A stretch of DNA of 57,271 nucleotides, taken from contig JAUQPH010000010.1 in assembly GCA_030550455.1 (NCBI GenBank), positions 1-57,271 of the forward strand, in the 5' to 3' direction. The DNA is from Thermoproteota archaeon. GTDB taxonomy: Archaea > Thermoproteota > Thermoprotei_A > Sulfolobales > NBVN01. Within the stretch, counting starts at the first letter, position 1. Every line of letters begins with the position of its first letter. Below, piece by piece: positions 16,831 through 25,818 of this stretch. The notes under the pieces were generated by a model, which made no database searches, was not told the origin of the DNA, and saw nothing but the letters and a program-made list of their open reading frames with translations. The position numbers were made by a program, and so were the translations under genes.

Positions 16831-17715
16831 TTACATCAAACCCTTGAAGTTATCTATCCTACTCAGGATTTCCTCCCTAAGGGAATCAACCTCTAGTCGC
16901 AGACTAGTCTCGCTTCTCAGCACTCTATCGAGGGGAAGTTCCCACCTCCTGGGTCTGTAAACGAGGTCCGTTAGCTCCGAATTTCGGTGGATAATAGTAT
17001 TGAAAAGAGGTTTCTCAAAAACATTTCTGGCTATAACTGATGGTAAGGAGTCCTTAATGAACTTGGTGATTGCGGTGTTTAGATCATCAAAGGTTTTCTG
17101 CCTAAAGTGTCTAGTCACGTTTATTAGTGCTACCCCTAAGACTCTTAAATTGTGGCTACCTCTAACCATCAATACCTCTGGAAGAACTTCCTTTAAAAGA
17201 AGCTTTAGGCCCGCAAGAGATAGTTCTTCCATGTTTGAGGGTATTATTATGTAGTCGGCCGCATAGAGACCCCACATCGTAGGTGGGAATAACTCAGGTG
17301 GCGTATCACATAACACAAAGTCGTACTCTTTAGTGATTGCAGGTTCTCTCGAGATCCGTTTATAGATAGCAAAGGGGTCCCAGGCTGGGAGCTCTCCACG
17401 GTATACATTTATAACATAGTTAAGCCCCGAAGGCACTAGCCCTAACTTGCCACGTATACTTTGTAAGTTGATTTTCCTGATTTCAAATTTAAGGCCCTTA
17501 GCCATGTGGAATGTCCCGTCATTAACATTCTCGATTTCACTAATCTTTAGGAATAGTGATGATAAATGTGCTTGAGGGTCTAGGTCTAATATTAGCACGT
17601 TATATCCTTTACTAGCTAAGCTATAAGCTAACAACGCTGTTAATGTAGTTTTGCCGGTACCTCCCTTTTGATTAGTTATAGTAATAGCCTTAGGCGGTAT
17701 AGTCTCTTCCGACAA
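16831..17715 (-). CDS. parA: ParA-family partition ATPase
   Basis: This is a 294-aa deviant Walker A ATPase: KGGTGKTT at ~15-22, the A' motif DLDPQAH at ~44-50, and the Walker B region FVLCDTPPE. This is the ParA/Soj pattern for plasmid or chromosome segregation rather than the Mrp or HypB type. The TTG start lies about 20 bp from a TATA box at 17733-17740, so the transcript is probably leaderless. The stop abuts the start of the DNA-binding partner. With the TnpB relic just upstream and the shift in base composition, it is probably left from a plasmid or integrated element rather than the host segregation system; that is inference. Confidence 0.85.
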   Translation of the reverse strand: MSEETIPPKAITITNQKGGTGKTTLTALLAYSLASKGYNVLILDLDPQAHLSSLFLKISEIENVNDGTFHMAKGLKFEIRKINLQSIRGKLGLVPSGLNYVINVYRGELPAWDPFAIYKRISREPAITKEYDFVLCDTPPELFPPTMWGLYAADYIIIPSNMEELSLAGLKLLLKEVLPEVLMVRGSHNLRVLGVALINVTRHFRQKTFDDLNTAITKFIKDSLPSVIARNVFEKPLFNTIIHRNSELTDLVYRPRRWELPLDRVLRSETSLRLEVDSLREEILSRIDNFKGLM

Positions 17716-17732
17716 TATAGTTAATGTATTGG

Positions 17733-17740
17733 TTTATATT
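17733..17740 (-). promoter_or_regulatory. TATA box of the parA operon
   Basis: The minus strand reads AATATAAA, preceded by a purine-rich BRE-like AAAA stretch. Spacing to the TTG start of parA (17715) is about 20-25 bp, so transcription likely begins at or next to the start codon. Confidence 0.55.
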
Positions 17741-17852
17741 TTTTACCCCCTGTTTATGGGTATAGACCGGAGAGCTATTAATGTTTGTGCAGATTTAAGC
17801 TAACCTCCGCCCATCTCCCTGTGTGCCGCTGTTTTATATGTGTATAACCTTT

Positions 17853-17867
17853 CGGTTACAGTAACCG
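17853..17867. promoter_or_regulatory. 15-bp palindrome upstream of parA (possible operator or centromere site)
   Basis: CGGTTAC-A-GTAACCG is a perfect inverted repeat around one central base, about 140 bp upstream of parA. It lies between parA and the TnpB relic, next to a TATA-like TTTTATATG. In partition cassettes such sites often bind the partner protein, but no second copy was found nearby, so its role is open. Confidence 0.4.
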
Positions 17868-17882
17868 GACACTCCCTATTCG

Positions 17883-18120
17883 CTAAACCCTCCTCTTTAG
17901 CTTCAGGAAGCTCTTCGCCCTTGTGAAGGCGTCTTGGCGTGCTACGTATGCGTAGTGTAATGGTAGGTGTGGATAAACGTTTCTCAGCTTCCTGTACTTC
18001 ACTGCCTTGAGCTTGATGAATGAGGTATACACTCTATGAGCCCTAAGCCACAGCCTATGAGCCTATGGCTGTATGTTGTCAGGTCTCCTTAGCACTAGCT
18101 CTACGCTTAAGTCTGGAGTT
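17883..18120 (-). pseudogene. Relic of an IS200/IS605-type TnpB (N-terminal part)
   Basis: On the minus strand an open stretch reads FIKLKAVKYRKLRNVYPH, then LPLHYAYVARQDAFTRAKSF and LKLKRRV, ending at TAG 17883-17885. This is the typical N-terminal region of archaeal TnpB (LPxHYxYTAxQDAxTRxKSFLKLKRR). An in-frame TAG at 18063-18065 interrupts it, and upstream the frame continues as TPDLSVELVLRRPDNIQP. The catalytic RuvC half is absent, so this is a dead remnant. The flanking hairpin at 18219-18233 may be what is left of an element end. Confidence 0.65.
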
Positions 18121-18218
18121 TATCATAGAGCCTTAAACTCTTAGAGTCTAAGTCAGAGTCTGCTCGCTCTATCTGTTCTACCTGCTAAGCTCGCTTGCTC
18201 TACTTACTTCTACTTAGA

Positions 18219-18233
18219 GTCCAAGTTTTGGAC
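18219..18233. repeat. Short inverted repeat upstream of the TnpB relic
   Basis: GTCCAA-GTT-TTGGAC is a perfect 6-bp stem with a 3-nt loop. It lies about 100 bp before the TnpB-like reading frame, where IS200/IS605 elements carry a subterminal hairpin. A second palindrome, GGATAC-G-GTATCC, lies at 18287-18299. The remainder of 18121-18568 has repeated AAGTCTAAGTCT-like words and no supported gene. Confidence 0.35.
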
Positions 18234-18568
18234 GGTTTGAGACAGAGTTAAGTCTAAGTCTAGGAGTAGGGGGTCTGTAGTCCGCTGGATACGGTATCCC
18301 AGGAAAAATCCAAGCCCATAGCTGAAGGGGGGATCAATATGAACTTAGAAGACTCCTGGGTGGTTCATCACTGTTCCCCGAGCCCCACGGATTGCTATGA
18401 GTCTTGGAGTTGCTGACTGTAGCTTACAGACGTTAAAACGCTAGTGTGTACATAGTCGCACTAAGAGCTCCGAGCACCATAGAAAGACTCACGGGGACCT
18501 AATAGAAAAGAGGTAGCTATGCCACTCTTTCACGCTTAGTCAAGCAGCGTAGTGAGTGCTCTCATCTT

Positions 18569-19312
18569 CTAGATGTACTTGAGAATGTTTGCGTACCTCC
18601 TTAGGTAGGCTCTGTTTCTCTCTTTACCTCCTGGAACGTTTACGCTTGTCCAAACCTCCGGTTCATGGCCTCGATCCCTAACGATCTCTACAGCTCTTGC
18701 GTTTATTGTGTGAACTATGAAGGTGTTTACTATCGTCGATATGGGGAACACCCTCAGGGACTCGGACACTGTGTAAGCAGCATCTCCCTCCGGGACCTTG
18801 TTGTCGATTACTATATCGGCTACCTCATACAGCTTCTTCCCGTACTGGTTCTCCGGTTGTAGCTTCTTAGAGTACTCGAGCGAAGTTATGCCTATGACCT
18901 TAACACCCCTCGACTTGAGCTCGACGGCCATTTCGACGGGTCCGGAATTCTTTCCAGAGTTACTCACTATTATTGCTACAGAGTTCGGAACTATCTCGAT
19001 AGACTCAACTATAGCCTTAGAGTAGCCTGGAAGCCTCTCGAGGTAGCTCGCTCTAGTGGCAGACGGGATCCCCATTAGGGAGAGGTCTAGAATAGGGAAG
19101 GCTCTGACTAACCCTCCGGCCCTAAAGAAAGCCTCTAGAGCGACCAGCATCGAGTGACCCGTACCGAACAGGTACTCAAGACCACCTAGAGTAAGTGCTC
19201 TAGCTACAGCCTCCGAGGCTTTCTCAAGGCTACCTCCTTCCTCTGAGACAACACGTGAGATCGTGTTATAGACTAGTTCAGCTAATCGAGATGCTGTAGT
19301 AGGCACACTCAT
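18569..19312 (-). CDS. SIS-domain phosphosugar-binding protein, UPF0309 family
   Basis: This 247-aa protein consists of one SIS (sugar isomerase) domain. Diagnostic stretches are [20 protein letters not shown] (~49-68), [15 protein letters not shown] (~112-126) and [10 protein letters not shown], which match the UPF0309/COG4821 group. Those proteins bind phosphorylated amino sugars and lie beside genes for N-acetylglucosamine or muramic acid use. It is probably cytoplasmic and may isomerise or deaminate the product of the NagA encoded two genes upstream. The gap to the preceding serine hydrolase gene is ~200 bp, so it may have its own promoter. Confidence 0.82.
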   Translation of the reverse strand: MSVPTTASRLAELVYNTISRVVSEEGGSLEKASEAVARALTLGGLEYLFGTGHSMLVALEAFFRAGGLVRAFPILDLSLMGIPSATRASYLERLPGYSKAIVESIEIVPNSVAIIVSNSGKNSGPVEMAVELKSRGVKVIGITSLEYSKKLQPENQYGKKLYEVADIVIDNKVPEGDAAYTVSESLRVFPISTIVNTFIVHTINARAVEIVRDRGHEPEVWTSVNVPGGKERNRAYLRRYANILKYI

Positions 19313-19508
19313 ATCGCATACCTCTCCAAGTACTAGTAGGCTTGAGCATAAAGAACTCGGTGTTACGTAATCATTACCTAAGAAAAGGTTAGCGAGCGGT
19401 CGACCTCGGTAGAGCTACTCCATGTTTAAGCGCTTGCTTCTCTCGAGGGCTGCGAGCTGTAGTGTAGCGTCCCAACACGAAACGTTCTCACCAACGGAGT
19501 TGAAGGAG

Positions 19509-20645
19509 TTAGCTAATAGATGAGAGAGCTGCGTTATGTAGCAAGACTCTAACGTGCTTGATGCGCTCGTTAGCTCTAGTTGGGTGAACTCTGTTCGTAT
19601 AGAACACTACAGCGAAAGACTCCTGCGGGACCATCAGGATCGAGGTCCCCGTGAAGCCTGTGTGGCTAGCTAAGAGAGCGAACTTGTAATCAGTTAGAGG
19701 ACTCAGCCCCCTACTCGGCTCACTTACCTGCCAGCCCAAGCCGTAGCATACCTCTCCGCAAGCCCAAGGGCTCAGCATCGTTGTAGCTATAGGCCTCGAT
19801 ATTAGGGAGTCGCAGCTCCCTCTGTACGCACAGAGTATCTCTCTGACGATCGATGCTGTCTCGAGGGTTGTCGTGAATAGTCCGGCGTGTCCTGAGACGC
19901 CTTCCATGGCTAGAGCGTTTTCGTCGTGAACTACTCCGACTACCGTACCTCCTCTCCAATCTACTACCTCTGTCGCTACTACATCATCCCTACTGTACCC
20001 CCTCTCCAGCGGGTTAAACGAAGACCTCTTGAGGTTGAGTGGTTTAGCTATCATGCTATCGAAGAGCCTGTCTATTCTCTCACCAGTGACCTTCTCCGCT
20101 ATGTACGTGAGGACTATGTAGTTGATGTCACTGTAGAGCACGTCCCTCCCGGGCTCGTACGAAGGAAAAGACTTTAGAGCTACTTCAAATACTTCATTGC
20201 GACTCCTACACGTCTTATACAGTGGTAGCCAAGCAGGTAGACCGGAGGTATGGGAGAGAAGCATCCATAGCGCTACCTTCTCCTTAGCGTAGCTACTCCC
20301 AGCAGGTGTCGTCCCAAACTCGGGAGCTAGCTCCACTACCTTCTGCCTGAGGCTTACTAAACCCTCTTCGACTAGCTTAGCGTAAACTAGTGAAGTAACT
20401 AAGACCTTAGTTAGAGAAGCTACATCGAACATAGAGTCCTCTCTAAGAGGTCTGACTTCTGGCACGATTTCTGCGCGACCGGAGAAACTCCTAAACACTA
20501 CACAGTCGTTCTTCAATACGAGTAGGTCGTAACCTGGGTACGCTGACCCAACGTATGACTCCACTACATCTTTAGCCCTCTCTAGTCTCGATAGCTTGAC
20601 GCTCGACTCTCTAGTGTCGCAGTACTCAAGCACTACAGACACCAC
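19509..20645 (-). CDS. Serine hydrolase of the beta-lactamase class C/PBP-like fold
   Basis: This is a 378-aa member of the beta-lactamase/DD-peptidase superfamily (Pfam PF00144). Residues visible are the SxxK nucleophile motif as SLTK (~98), a Tyr motif as YSDINY (in the YxN position), a GHAGLFTT segment, and an SHTGFTG element equivalent to KTG/HTG. No signal peptide is seen at this start, suggesting an intracellular esterase or amidase. Its place between NagA and a UPF0309 protein echoes Bacillus amino-sugar clusters that include a beta-lactamase-fold gene. A true beta-lactamase role is unlikely. Substrate unknown. Confidence 0.8.
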   Translation of the reverse strand: MVSVVLEYCDTRESSVKLSRLERAKDVVESYVGSAYPGYDLLVLKNDCVVFRSFSGRAEIVPEVRPLREDSMFDVASLTKVLVTSLVYAKLVEEGLVSLRQKVVELAPEFGTTPAGSSYAKEKVALWMLLSHTSGLPAWLPLYKTCRSRNEVFEVALKSFPSYEPGRDVLYSDINYIVLTYIAEKVTGERIDRLFDSMIAKPLNLKRSSFNPLERGYSRDDVVATEVVDWRGGTVVGVVHDENALAMEGVSGHAGLFTTTLETASIVREILCAYRGSCDSLISRPIATTMLSPWACGEVCYGLGWQVSEPSRGLSPLTDYKFALLASHTGFTGTSILMVPQESFAVVFYTNRVHPTRANERIKHVRVLLHNAALSSIS

Positions 20646-20727
20646 CGCAATTCTCGAGCTTAGCGTAATTATGTAGTAAATTACTTACTCTAGACTTCAC
20701 GTTAAGCCGTAGGAGCGGTTAGCTCAT

Positions 20728-21909
20728 CTACTCAGTAAAGCCTTTTCTTGCGTAAACGAGTTTTCCACCTATAAATGTCGCAGCTACATCCCCGTCTCTC
20801 CCTAGAACCACTAGGTCCGCTCTCCGCCCCGGCACTACACTACCTACATCTAAGCCGACTCCTAAAGACTCCGCTGGAGCTGTTGAAGCCATGTAGAAAG
20901 CTTCTTCTAGCCGAAAACCTAGGGAAACAGTGTTGAAGAAGGCTTGCTTCATGGTTAACGTACTCCCAGCTAGCACGTCTTTACCAGCTAGTCTAGCGAT
21001 ACCTTCTCTAACCTCTATGTCTACGTCACCCAGTTTGTACAAGCCTTCGGGGGCTTCAGCTGCGGATATAGAGTCCGAGATAAGTACTACCCTGCGGTAG
21101 CCAGCGTACTCCACAGTGAACTTTACAACCTCTGGTGCGACGTGAACGAAGTCGACTATGAGCTCTAGGTAGGTGCTCTTGGCCTGTAGTAGGGCTAGAG
21201 CTGCTCCCGGAGTTCTATGGTGTATGCCGCTCATTGCGTTATATAAGTGCGTAGCCTTAGTCGCCCCCAGCACTATAGCCTCGACTGTCTTAGAGTAGGT
21301 TGCGTCTGTATGCCCTACCTGCACTACGATCCCCATAACTGCGGCACTCCTTATGAGCTCAGTAGCTCCATCTACTTCTGGCGCTATAGTTATAGACTTC
21401 AGTAGCCTACCTGAGGCGTCAACAAGCTCCTCGAGCTCTACAACGCTAGCTGGTCTCATGTACTCAGGGTTTTGAGCACCAGCCCTCTTGGGGTTTAGAA
21501 ACGGTCCCTCTAGATGTATCCCCAGGATCCTAGCTCCACTCGCCTGCTTAGATGCCGCAAGGACGTTCCTACAGAACCTAGAGAGATCTTCGCGGGGGAG
21601 AGTGACGGCTGTAGGGACAAACGAAGTTACACCGTATTTGACTAACTCCTCGGACACTCTAGCGATCTCGCTGGGTGTTGCTGTACTCAGGTCTATACCG
21701 AAAGCCCCGTGAATGTGAGTGTCTATAAACCCCGGACCTACGGTCATACCGTTAAGGTATAGCTCGTCTAAACCTTCTCTACCTCTGTAAGGTTCGTCAC
21801 CTACGTCCACTATCCTCTCTGACTCTATAGCTACGTACCCGTTCTGAATGACTCTGTGGGGAGTGACGACTCTAGCTTTCCTCAAGACCAAGCCTTCGTG
21901 CTTATTCAA
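20728..21909 (-). CDS. nagA: N-acetylglucosamine-6-phosphate deacetylase
   Basis: This 393-aa amidohydrolase removes acetate from GlcNAc-6-phosphate. Landmarks are DTHIHGAFGIDLS (metal HxH, ~60-73), HLEGPFLNPKRAGAQNP (metal Glu plus substrate loop, ~132-148), GHTDAT (~198), THLYNAM (~219) and the catalytic Asp in LISDSISAAE (~275). Length is normal for NagA. It starts 8 bp after the stop of the AbrB/PhoU-like gene, so the two are co-transcribed. With the SIS-domain protein it forms an amino-sugar catabolic module, possibly supplied by the GH84 enzyme at 55-56 kb. Confidence 0.92.
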   Translation of the reverse strand: MNKHEGLVLRKARVVTPHRVIQNGYVAIESERIVDVGDEPYRGREGLDELYLNGMTVGPGFIDTHIHGAFGIDLSTATPSEIARVSEELVKYGVTSFVPTAVTLPREDLSRFCRNVLAASKQASGARILGIHLEGPFLNPKRAGAQNPEYMRPASVVELEELVDASGRLLKSITIAPEVDGATELIRSAAVMGIVVQVGHTDATYSKTVEAIVLGATKATHLYNAMSGIHHRTPGAALALLQAKSTYLELIVDFVHVAPEVVKFTVEYAGYRRVVLISDSISAAEAPEGLYKLGDVDIEVREGIARLAGKDVLAGSTLTMKQAFFNTVSLGFRLEEAFYMASTAPAESLGVGLDVGSVVPGRRADLVVLGRDGDVAATFIGGKLVYARKGFTE

Positions 21910-21916
21910 GAAGCCG

Positions 21917-22864
21917 TCACCCGTAAGCTAAGACGAGGGTGGCCTCAAGTAGGTCTTCCACTAAGGTTATTGCTACCTCGATCTCGGACAGCAGGGTTTG
22001 GAGTGGTGATGCTGATACCGACATAAGCTCCTTTAGTTCTTCTCGGAGTTTTGATGCTTTACTAAGGTTTAGTAACACGTCATCGACTGAGCAACGGTGC
22101 AGATAACACATCATAACGTCGCTACTTAAATCACTTACTTTAGTTAGTAAGCTTTTGTAGTCTCTGGAGATAGTAGAGTACTCCTCAATTCGGTGAGCAG
22201 ACCTATCAATACAGTCTGAGAGGTCTTCTAGGAGTTTAGCTACCGATACATCAAGTACGCTCTGAACTAGAGTCTCACTCTCTAACCCCTTCTTCAGGGT
22301 TTCCACTATCAACTTCCTTATTGCTAGTCTCAAGACTAAGTGCGCCATTACGTCAAGCTCGCTTTCTATTCTATGTATCTCATTCCAAAGTTCAGGAGAG
22401 AGCTTTTCTAGGTTTTCAGATAAGAGCCTAAATGCTTCCCTAACTTTGCGTACCATGTTCTCTAGGACCTCCCGAGGGTCGGCTTTAAGCTCCCTAAAGC
22501 TTATGAGTGCTCTTCCATCAACTCGCTCAACTCTTGCCAATTCCTGCGGTAAGCTAGCAAGATCCCAGCTTGCGCTTCCATCGATAGTGAGGCTACTGAG
22601 ACCCGCTGAATACAGAGCTAGAACAACTTTAGTAATAGACCTATCGTCAGCAGTTAAAGTAGATAGAGTAGCGTGAGCACCGAGTTTAGCTGGGGTACTC
22701 GCAGAAGTCTTCAGAGGTGCTACAGTGATCGTTCCGTCGTCATTCATTACTACATAGACGGGGCTTCCGGGATATACCCCAAGGAAATGCAGCCACTTCT
22801 TAGGTATGACAACAGCGTATGACTTTTTTCCCACTCTAATTATCTTTCTAGTCGACGACTTCAA
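21917..22864 (-). CDS. AbrB-type DNA-binding plus PhoU-like regulator
   Basis: This 315-aa protein begins with a SpoVT/AbrB swapped-hairpin domain (RKIIRVGKKSYAVVIPKKWL, ~6-25) and continues with a long helical region (~145-315) resembling PhoU-like bundles. Archaeal proteins of this layout are usually annotated as phosphate uptake regulators (COG0704). Here it leads the operon with nagA 8 bp downstream, so it may instead sense a sugar phosphate; that is inference. The start is TTG. A TATA-like ATTAT element (~22892-22902) and a perfect palindrome (22910-22923) lie upstream, fitting autoregulation. Confidence 0.75.
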   Translation of the reverse strand: MKSSTRKIIRVGKKSYAVVIPKKWLHFLGVYPGSPVYVVMNDDGTITVAPLKTSASTPAKLGAHATLSTLTADDRSITKVVLALYSAGLSSLTIDGSASWDLASLPQELARVERVDGRALISFRELKADPREVLENMVRKVREAFRLLSENLEKLSPELWNEIHRIESELDVMAHLVLRLAIRKLIVETLKKGLESETLVQSVLDVSVAKLLEDLSDCIDRSAHRIEEYSTISRDYKSLLTKVSDLSSDVMMCYLHRCSVDDVLLNLSKASKLREELKELMSVSASPLQTLLSEIEVAITLVEDLLEATLVLAYG

Positions 22865-22909
22865 CCCCTTACCCAGTTGGATCGTCTACGGGAGATAATA
22901 ACGTAACCG

Positions 22910-22923
22910 GACTAGAACTAGTC
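22910..22923. promoter_or_regulatory. Palindrome upstream of the AbrB/PhoU-like regulator promoter
   Basis: GACTAG-AA-CTAGTC has 6-bp perfect arms and lies just upstream of the TATA-like element of the regulator-nagA operon. Position and symmetry suit an operator for the AbrB-type domain. No copy was noticed elsewhere in the window. Confidence 0.4.
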
Positions 22924-23001
22924 GAGACTGCTTTTAGATGAACTCTCCATTTCATTAACCTATCACGCATTCATAGCTCGTTATATGTAAACGCTATAGA
23001 T

Positions 23002-23026
23002 GTAGAGCAAGTACTTCGTGCTCTAC
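23002..23026. other. Strong hairpin in the 22.9-23.7 kb intergenic region
   Basis: GTAGAGCA and TGCTCTAC form a perfect 8-bp stem around a 9-nt loop. A GTTATATG TATA-like element lies about 20 bp upstream on the plus strand. The stretch 22865-23679 holds no supported gene; it contains this hairpin, repeat copy B and the promoter region of the phosphatase. The hairpin could be a terminator, part of a small RNA, or a regulatory site. Confidence 0.35.
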
Positions 23027-23151
23027 GTCTCTCAGTAGAGCTTAGCAAAGAGTAACTCGATTGCGTACTACCGTTTCTCAGTGAACTGCTGTTCATAGGC
23101 TTTCACGTTCTTCCGCATTCTTTCTCCTAGCCACCTACTCCTCAGTAACTC

Positions 23152-23446
23152 AGGGGTTCAGCTCTGATGCAGGTTTATATTGGTTGGTTTCATAGCCTCA
23201 TCCTCGTTCCCCCGCATTGGTCTTGGGTTTTCATCGGGCTTGGGGGCGTTCAGGGGCACCCCTAGACCCCCACATCTTAGAGGTCTCGGGGAGAGCCACC
23301 ATCTATACTATCAAGCGGCTCTCGATCCCTCATCGAAGTACCTCTACATATATCACTATGTTTATAAGCGTCTCTATCAATACCAACCGATACAAACAAA
23401 TATGAAAAACGAAACAGTTTCACGAGGCTTCTCTAGCTCTACCTGC
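23152..23446 (+). repeat. Dispersed ~290-bp structured repeat, copy B
   Basis: This copy is the best match to copy A (inverted, 154-446) and is also related to copy C (28873-29145, same orientation). It holds the conserved TTTATAT box, an AGGGGCACCCCT hairpin and GAGAGCC...GGCTCTC (7-bp stem), then the AAACGAAACAG and CACGAGGCT tail. The conserved TATA-like box about 25 bp before the structured part suggests transcription of a small RNA. A 103-codon frame crosses it but is not maintained in copy C. Confidence 0.8.
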
Positions 23447-23679
23447 ATGAGAGAGTCTCTGATTGCCTGTGGTTCACCTTACTCTATATAGTAAAGTAGG
23501 GTGTATTCAGTCCCCCACTAGACCTAGCGATCCCGTACATACCTTAAGATCTTGCTTTTCACAGGGTTTTACGGTCTCATCTTGGAAAGACTCCAAAGCC
23601 TATAGACAGACTAAGCAGTCACTGAGGAGAAAACAGCCCGAATTTATACCTCCGGAAGTATGGTAGTTGGTGTTAAGAC

Positions 23680-25818
23680 ATGGTGATGTGTTTAAGAAAG
23701 TTGGCAGTATGCTTACTTGCGGTCTCAGTTATATTCTTGAGCTTACTAGTGTCTACGAGTTCACTAGCTCAAGTTGAGGAGCTTAAGATATTAGACCCGA
23801 CTGAAGCTCTCAACGCACTGACTTTTCCTGGAGGTTACCTCGATGTATCTGTCTATGACCCTAACGGACTACTTAACTCAGGCGATGTGCGAGCCTTTCT
23901 AGAGTGTCCTGCGCAGAACTACGTAGCAAGATACCGGATCGAGTTACTCAGTAGATGGAGGGATGGTGGTAGGTCTATCCTGAGGTTCCGAGTAGTGGAG
24001 GACGTAACTGTCGATGGGAAGGTTGTTGTGTGTGGTTTACAGATCGAGACTGCACAAGGTGTGCTATCTAGGGATAGGAGTGTTTCAGTTTTTCGAAACG
24101 TTCCTGACGCTCTAACCCTTATGCACATAAGTGATGTCCACTTAGTAACTCCATTAACACCTCTTGGAACTTCGTACCACCACCTGCTCTCGGCGATCTT
24201 CTTAGCTAACTCCCTAGACGTAGACCTCGTGTTAAATACTGGTGATACAGCAGACCACCCAGGGTCTGTTGAAGAGCTGATGTACTACGTTAGGGCCTTA
24301 AAGTACCTCGTGAAACCTGTTCTAACAGTCCCCGGAAACCACGATGGTGCTGGTATACCGCCCGACCTCTACCAGAGGGTTTACGGTAGTATAGTTGGAT
24401 CACCCTACTGGTACCGTCGGTTCGGACCTTACCTGATAGTAGGTATAGACACAGTGCTGGGCTACGCTGACTTATCGCAACTTAACTTCATCGAGAAGGT
24501 TCTTAAAGCTAACCTCGACGCTGAGGTCAAGGTCATTGCTCTACACTACCCTATATTTAGGGGAGGCTATAGAGGTACTATATCACCTCAAGAAGTAGCT
24601 AACCACTTCTACAGTAGCTGGGCTAACGTCCCAGACCATGCTAGGAAGTTCTTAGAGCTTGTGGATAGCTACAACGTAACCCTTGTACTGGCTGGACACA
24701 TACATAGTGATGGCTACGCCGTATACAACGGAAAGACTGTTTTCTTGACTACGTTAACCCTCGGTGGGTCGCGGTCGTACTACAACGGCTACAGGTTGGT
24801 ACGTATCTATAGAAATGGTAGTATTTCCGTATACCTACCGACTGATAAGTCACTGAGAGACGTAGTTAATAGCTTTAACATAGAGCTCATACACTACAGG
24901 CAGGTAGAGTTCGAGTCGGGGTCAGCAGCTTTTATTAAGATCGTTGGAGATGGTTTCTCCCAGCTGCCGGAAAGGCCCTCCGTGTATTTGACGAGTAGTA
25001 AGTGTGTAAAACCTACGGTTTACCTAGTTAGACCGCTAGTAGGAATTAGAGAGAGAGTCGAGAACTATACTGCCTACTACACTAGGTGGGGCAGTAGCGA
25101 GATAGTTATTGTTGAAGTCAGGTTAGGATTAGAGGAGGTCGCCCCCGGAGTTTCTGTCGTATTAAGCTGTATGGAAGATGAAGACTTAGAGCCACCAGTT
25201 ATCACGAGATTACGCATGTTTCCAGTAAAACCTAGACCAGGAGTCGACCAGGTTCTCGTAGAAGTTTCCGCTAGTGATAGAACAGCGATCATGGGTGGGT
25301 CGGCTAAGGTCGTATGGTACGATGCCGACCGCAACCCCATCTCGCATACTGAACTAGAGCTTGTTCCAGCCGATCCAGAACACACAAAGTTGAGTGTGTC
25401 GATACCTCCAGCTAAAGCTAGTTACGCTAGTCTTACGCTGCAACTATTCGACGCTTTCGGTAACACAGCATCGGAAACTATCTCTATAGAGTATTTAAGT
25501 CCAACACCTACTCCTTCTAGCCCGATTCCAAGTCCTACTCCTACAACACCTACTCTAACTACTCCTACGCCAACGCCTACTACCCCTACTGCTACTCCCA
25601 CTCCTCAGACAACCCCCCAGGTAACTACTCCCACACTAACTCCAACACCGACGAGTTCCGTAAGTACTACTCCAGAGACCTCCTACACAGTCCCTAGTCC
25701 AACCACGGCACTAGCCTCCGAGGTAGGTTTTAGCTTAAGTATGCTAACAGCTATAGCCACGTTAATAGTGGCTTTAGCTATAGCCACCATTCTGCTATAT
25801 AGGAAAACGAGGCGTTAG
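23680..25818 (+). CDS. Secreted, membrane-anchored calcineurin-like metallophosphoesterase
   Basis: This 712-aa protein has an N-terminal signal/TM segment (~8-30) and a metallophosphatase domain with all five blocks: HISDVHL (DxH, ~150), LNTGDTADH (GDxxD), PGNHDG (GNHD), LHYP and LAGHIHSDG (GHxH, ~337-345). A beta-rich region follows (~400-607), then a Thr/Pro linker (~608-670) and a C-terminal TM helix (SMLTAIATLIVALAIATILL) ending in RKTRR. It should sit outside the cell, anchored by the tail. The linker DNA (25501-25649) is nearly identical, inverted, to the linker of the neighbouring binding protein. A TATA-like ATTTATACC lies near 23640. Substrate unknown. Confidence 0.88.
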   Translation: MVMCLRKLAVCLLAVSVIFLSLLVSTSSLAQVEELKILDPTEALNALTFPGGYLDVSVYDPNGLLNSGDVRAFLECPAQNYVARYRIELLSRWRDGGRSILRFRVVEDVTVDGKVVVCGLQIETAQGVLSRDRSVSVFRNVPDALTLMHISDVHLVTPLTPLGTSYHHLLSAIFLANSLDVDLVLNTGDTADHPGSVEELMYYVRALKYLVKPVLTVPGNHDGAGIPPDLYQRVYGSIVGSPYWYRRFGPYLIVGIDTVLGYADLSQLNFIEKVLKANLDAEVKVIALHYPIFRGGYRGTISPQEVANHFYSSWANVPDHARKFLELVDSYNVTLVLAGHIHSDGYAVYNGKTVFLTTLTLGGSRSYYNGYRLVRIYRNGSISVYLPTDKSLRDVVNSFNIELIHYRQVEFESGSAAFIKIVGDGFSQLPERPSVYLTSSKCVKPTVYLVRPLVGIRERVENYTAYYTRWGSSEIVIVEVRLGLEEVAPGVSVVLSCMEDEDLEPPVITRLRMFPVKPRPGVDQVLVEVSASDRTAIMGGSAKVVWYDADRNPISHTELELVPADPEHTKLSVSIPPAKASYASLTLQLFDAFGNTASETISIEYLSPTPTPSSPIPSPTPTTPTLTTPTPTPTTPTATPTPQTTPQVTTPTLTPTPTSSVSTTPETSYTVPSPTTALASEVGFSLSMLTAIATLIVALAIATILLYRKTRR
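25501..25649 (+). repeat. Thr/Pro-linker repeat, left arm of a 149-bp inverted pair
   Basis: This segment encodes the Thr/Pro linker of the phosphatase. It is identical at 147 of 149 positions to the reverse complement of 27380-27528, which encodes the same peptide in the solute-binding protein. Both differences are synonymous (CCT/CCG and ACC/ACT). The arms are 1,730 bp apart. Confidence 0.9.

Noticed and set aside
25501-25649. Thr/Pro DNA repeat as a CRISPR or minisatellite
   Set aside because: It is protein-coding, irregular, and encodes a linker; there are no uniform repeat-spacer units.
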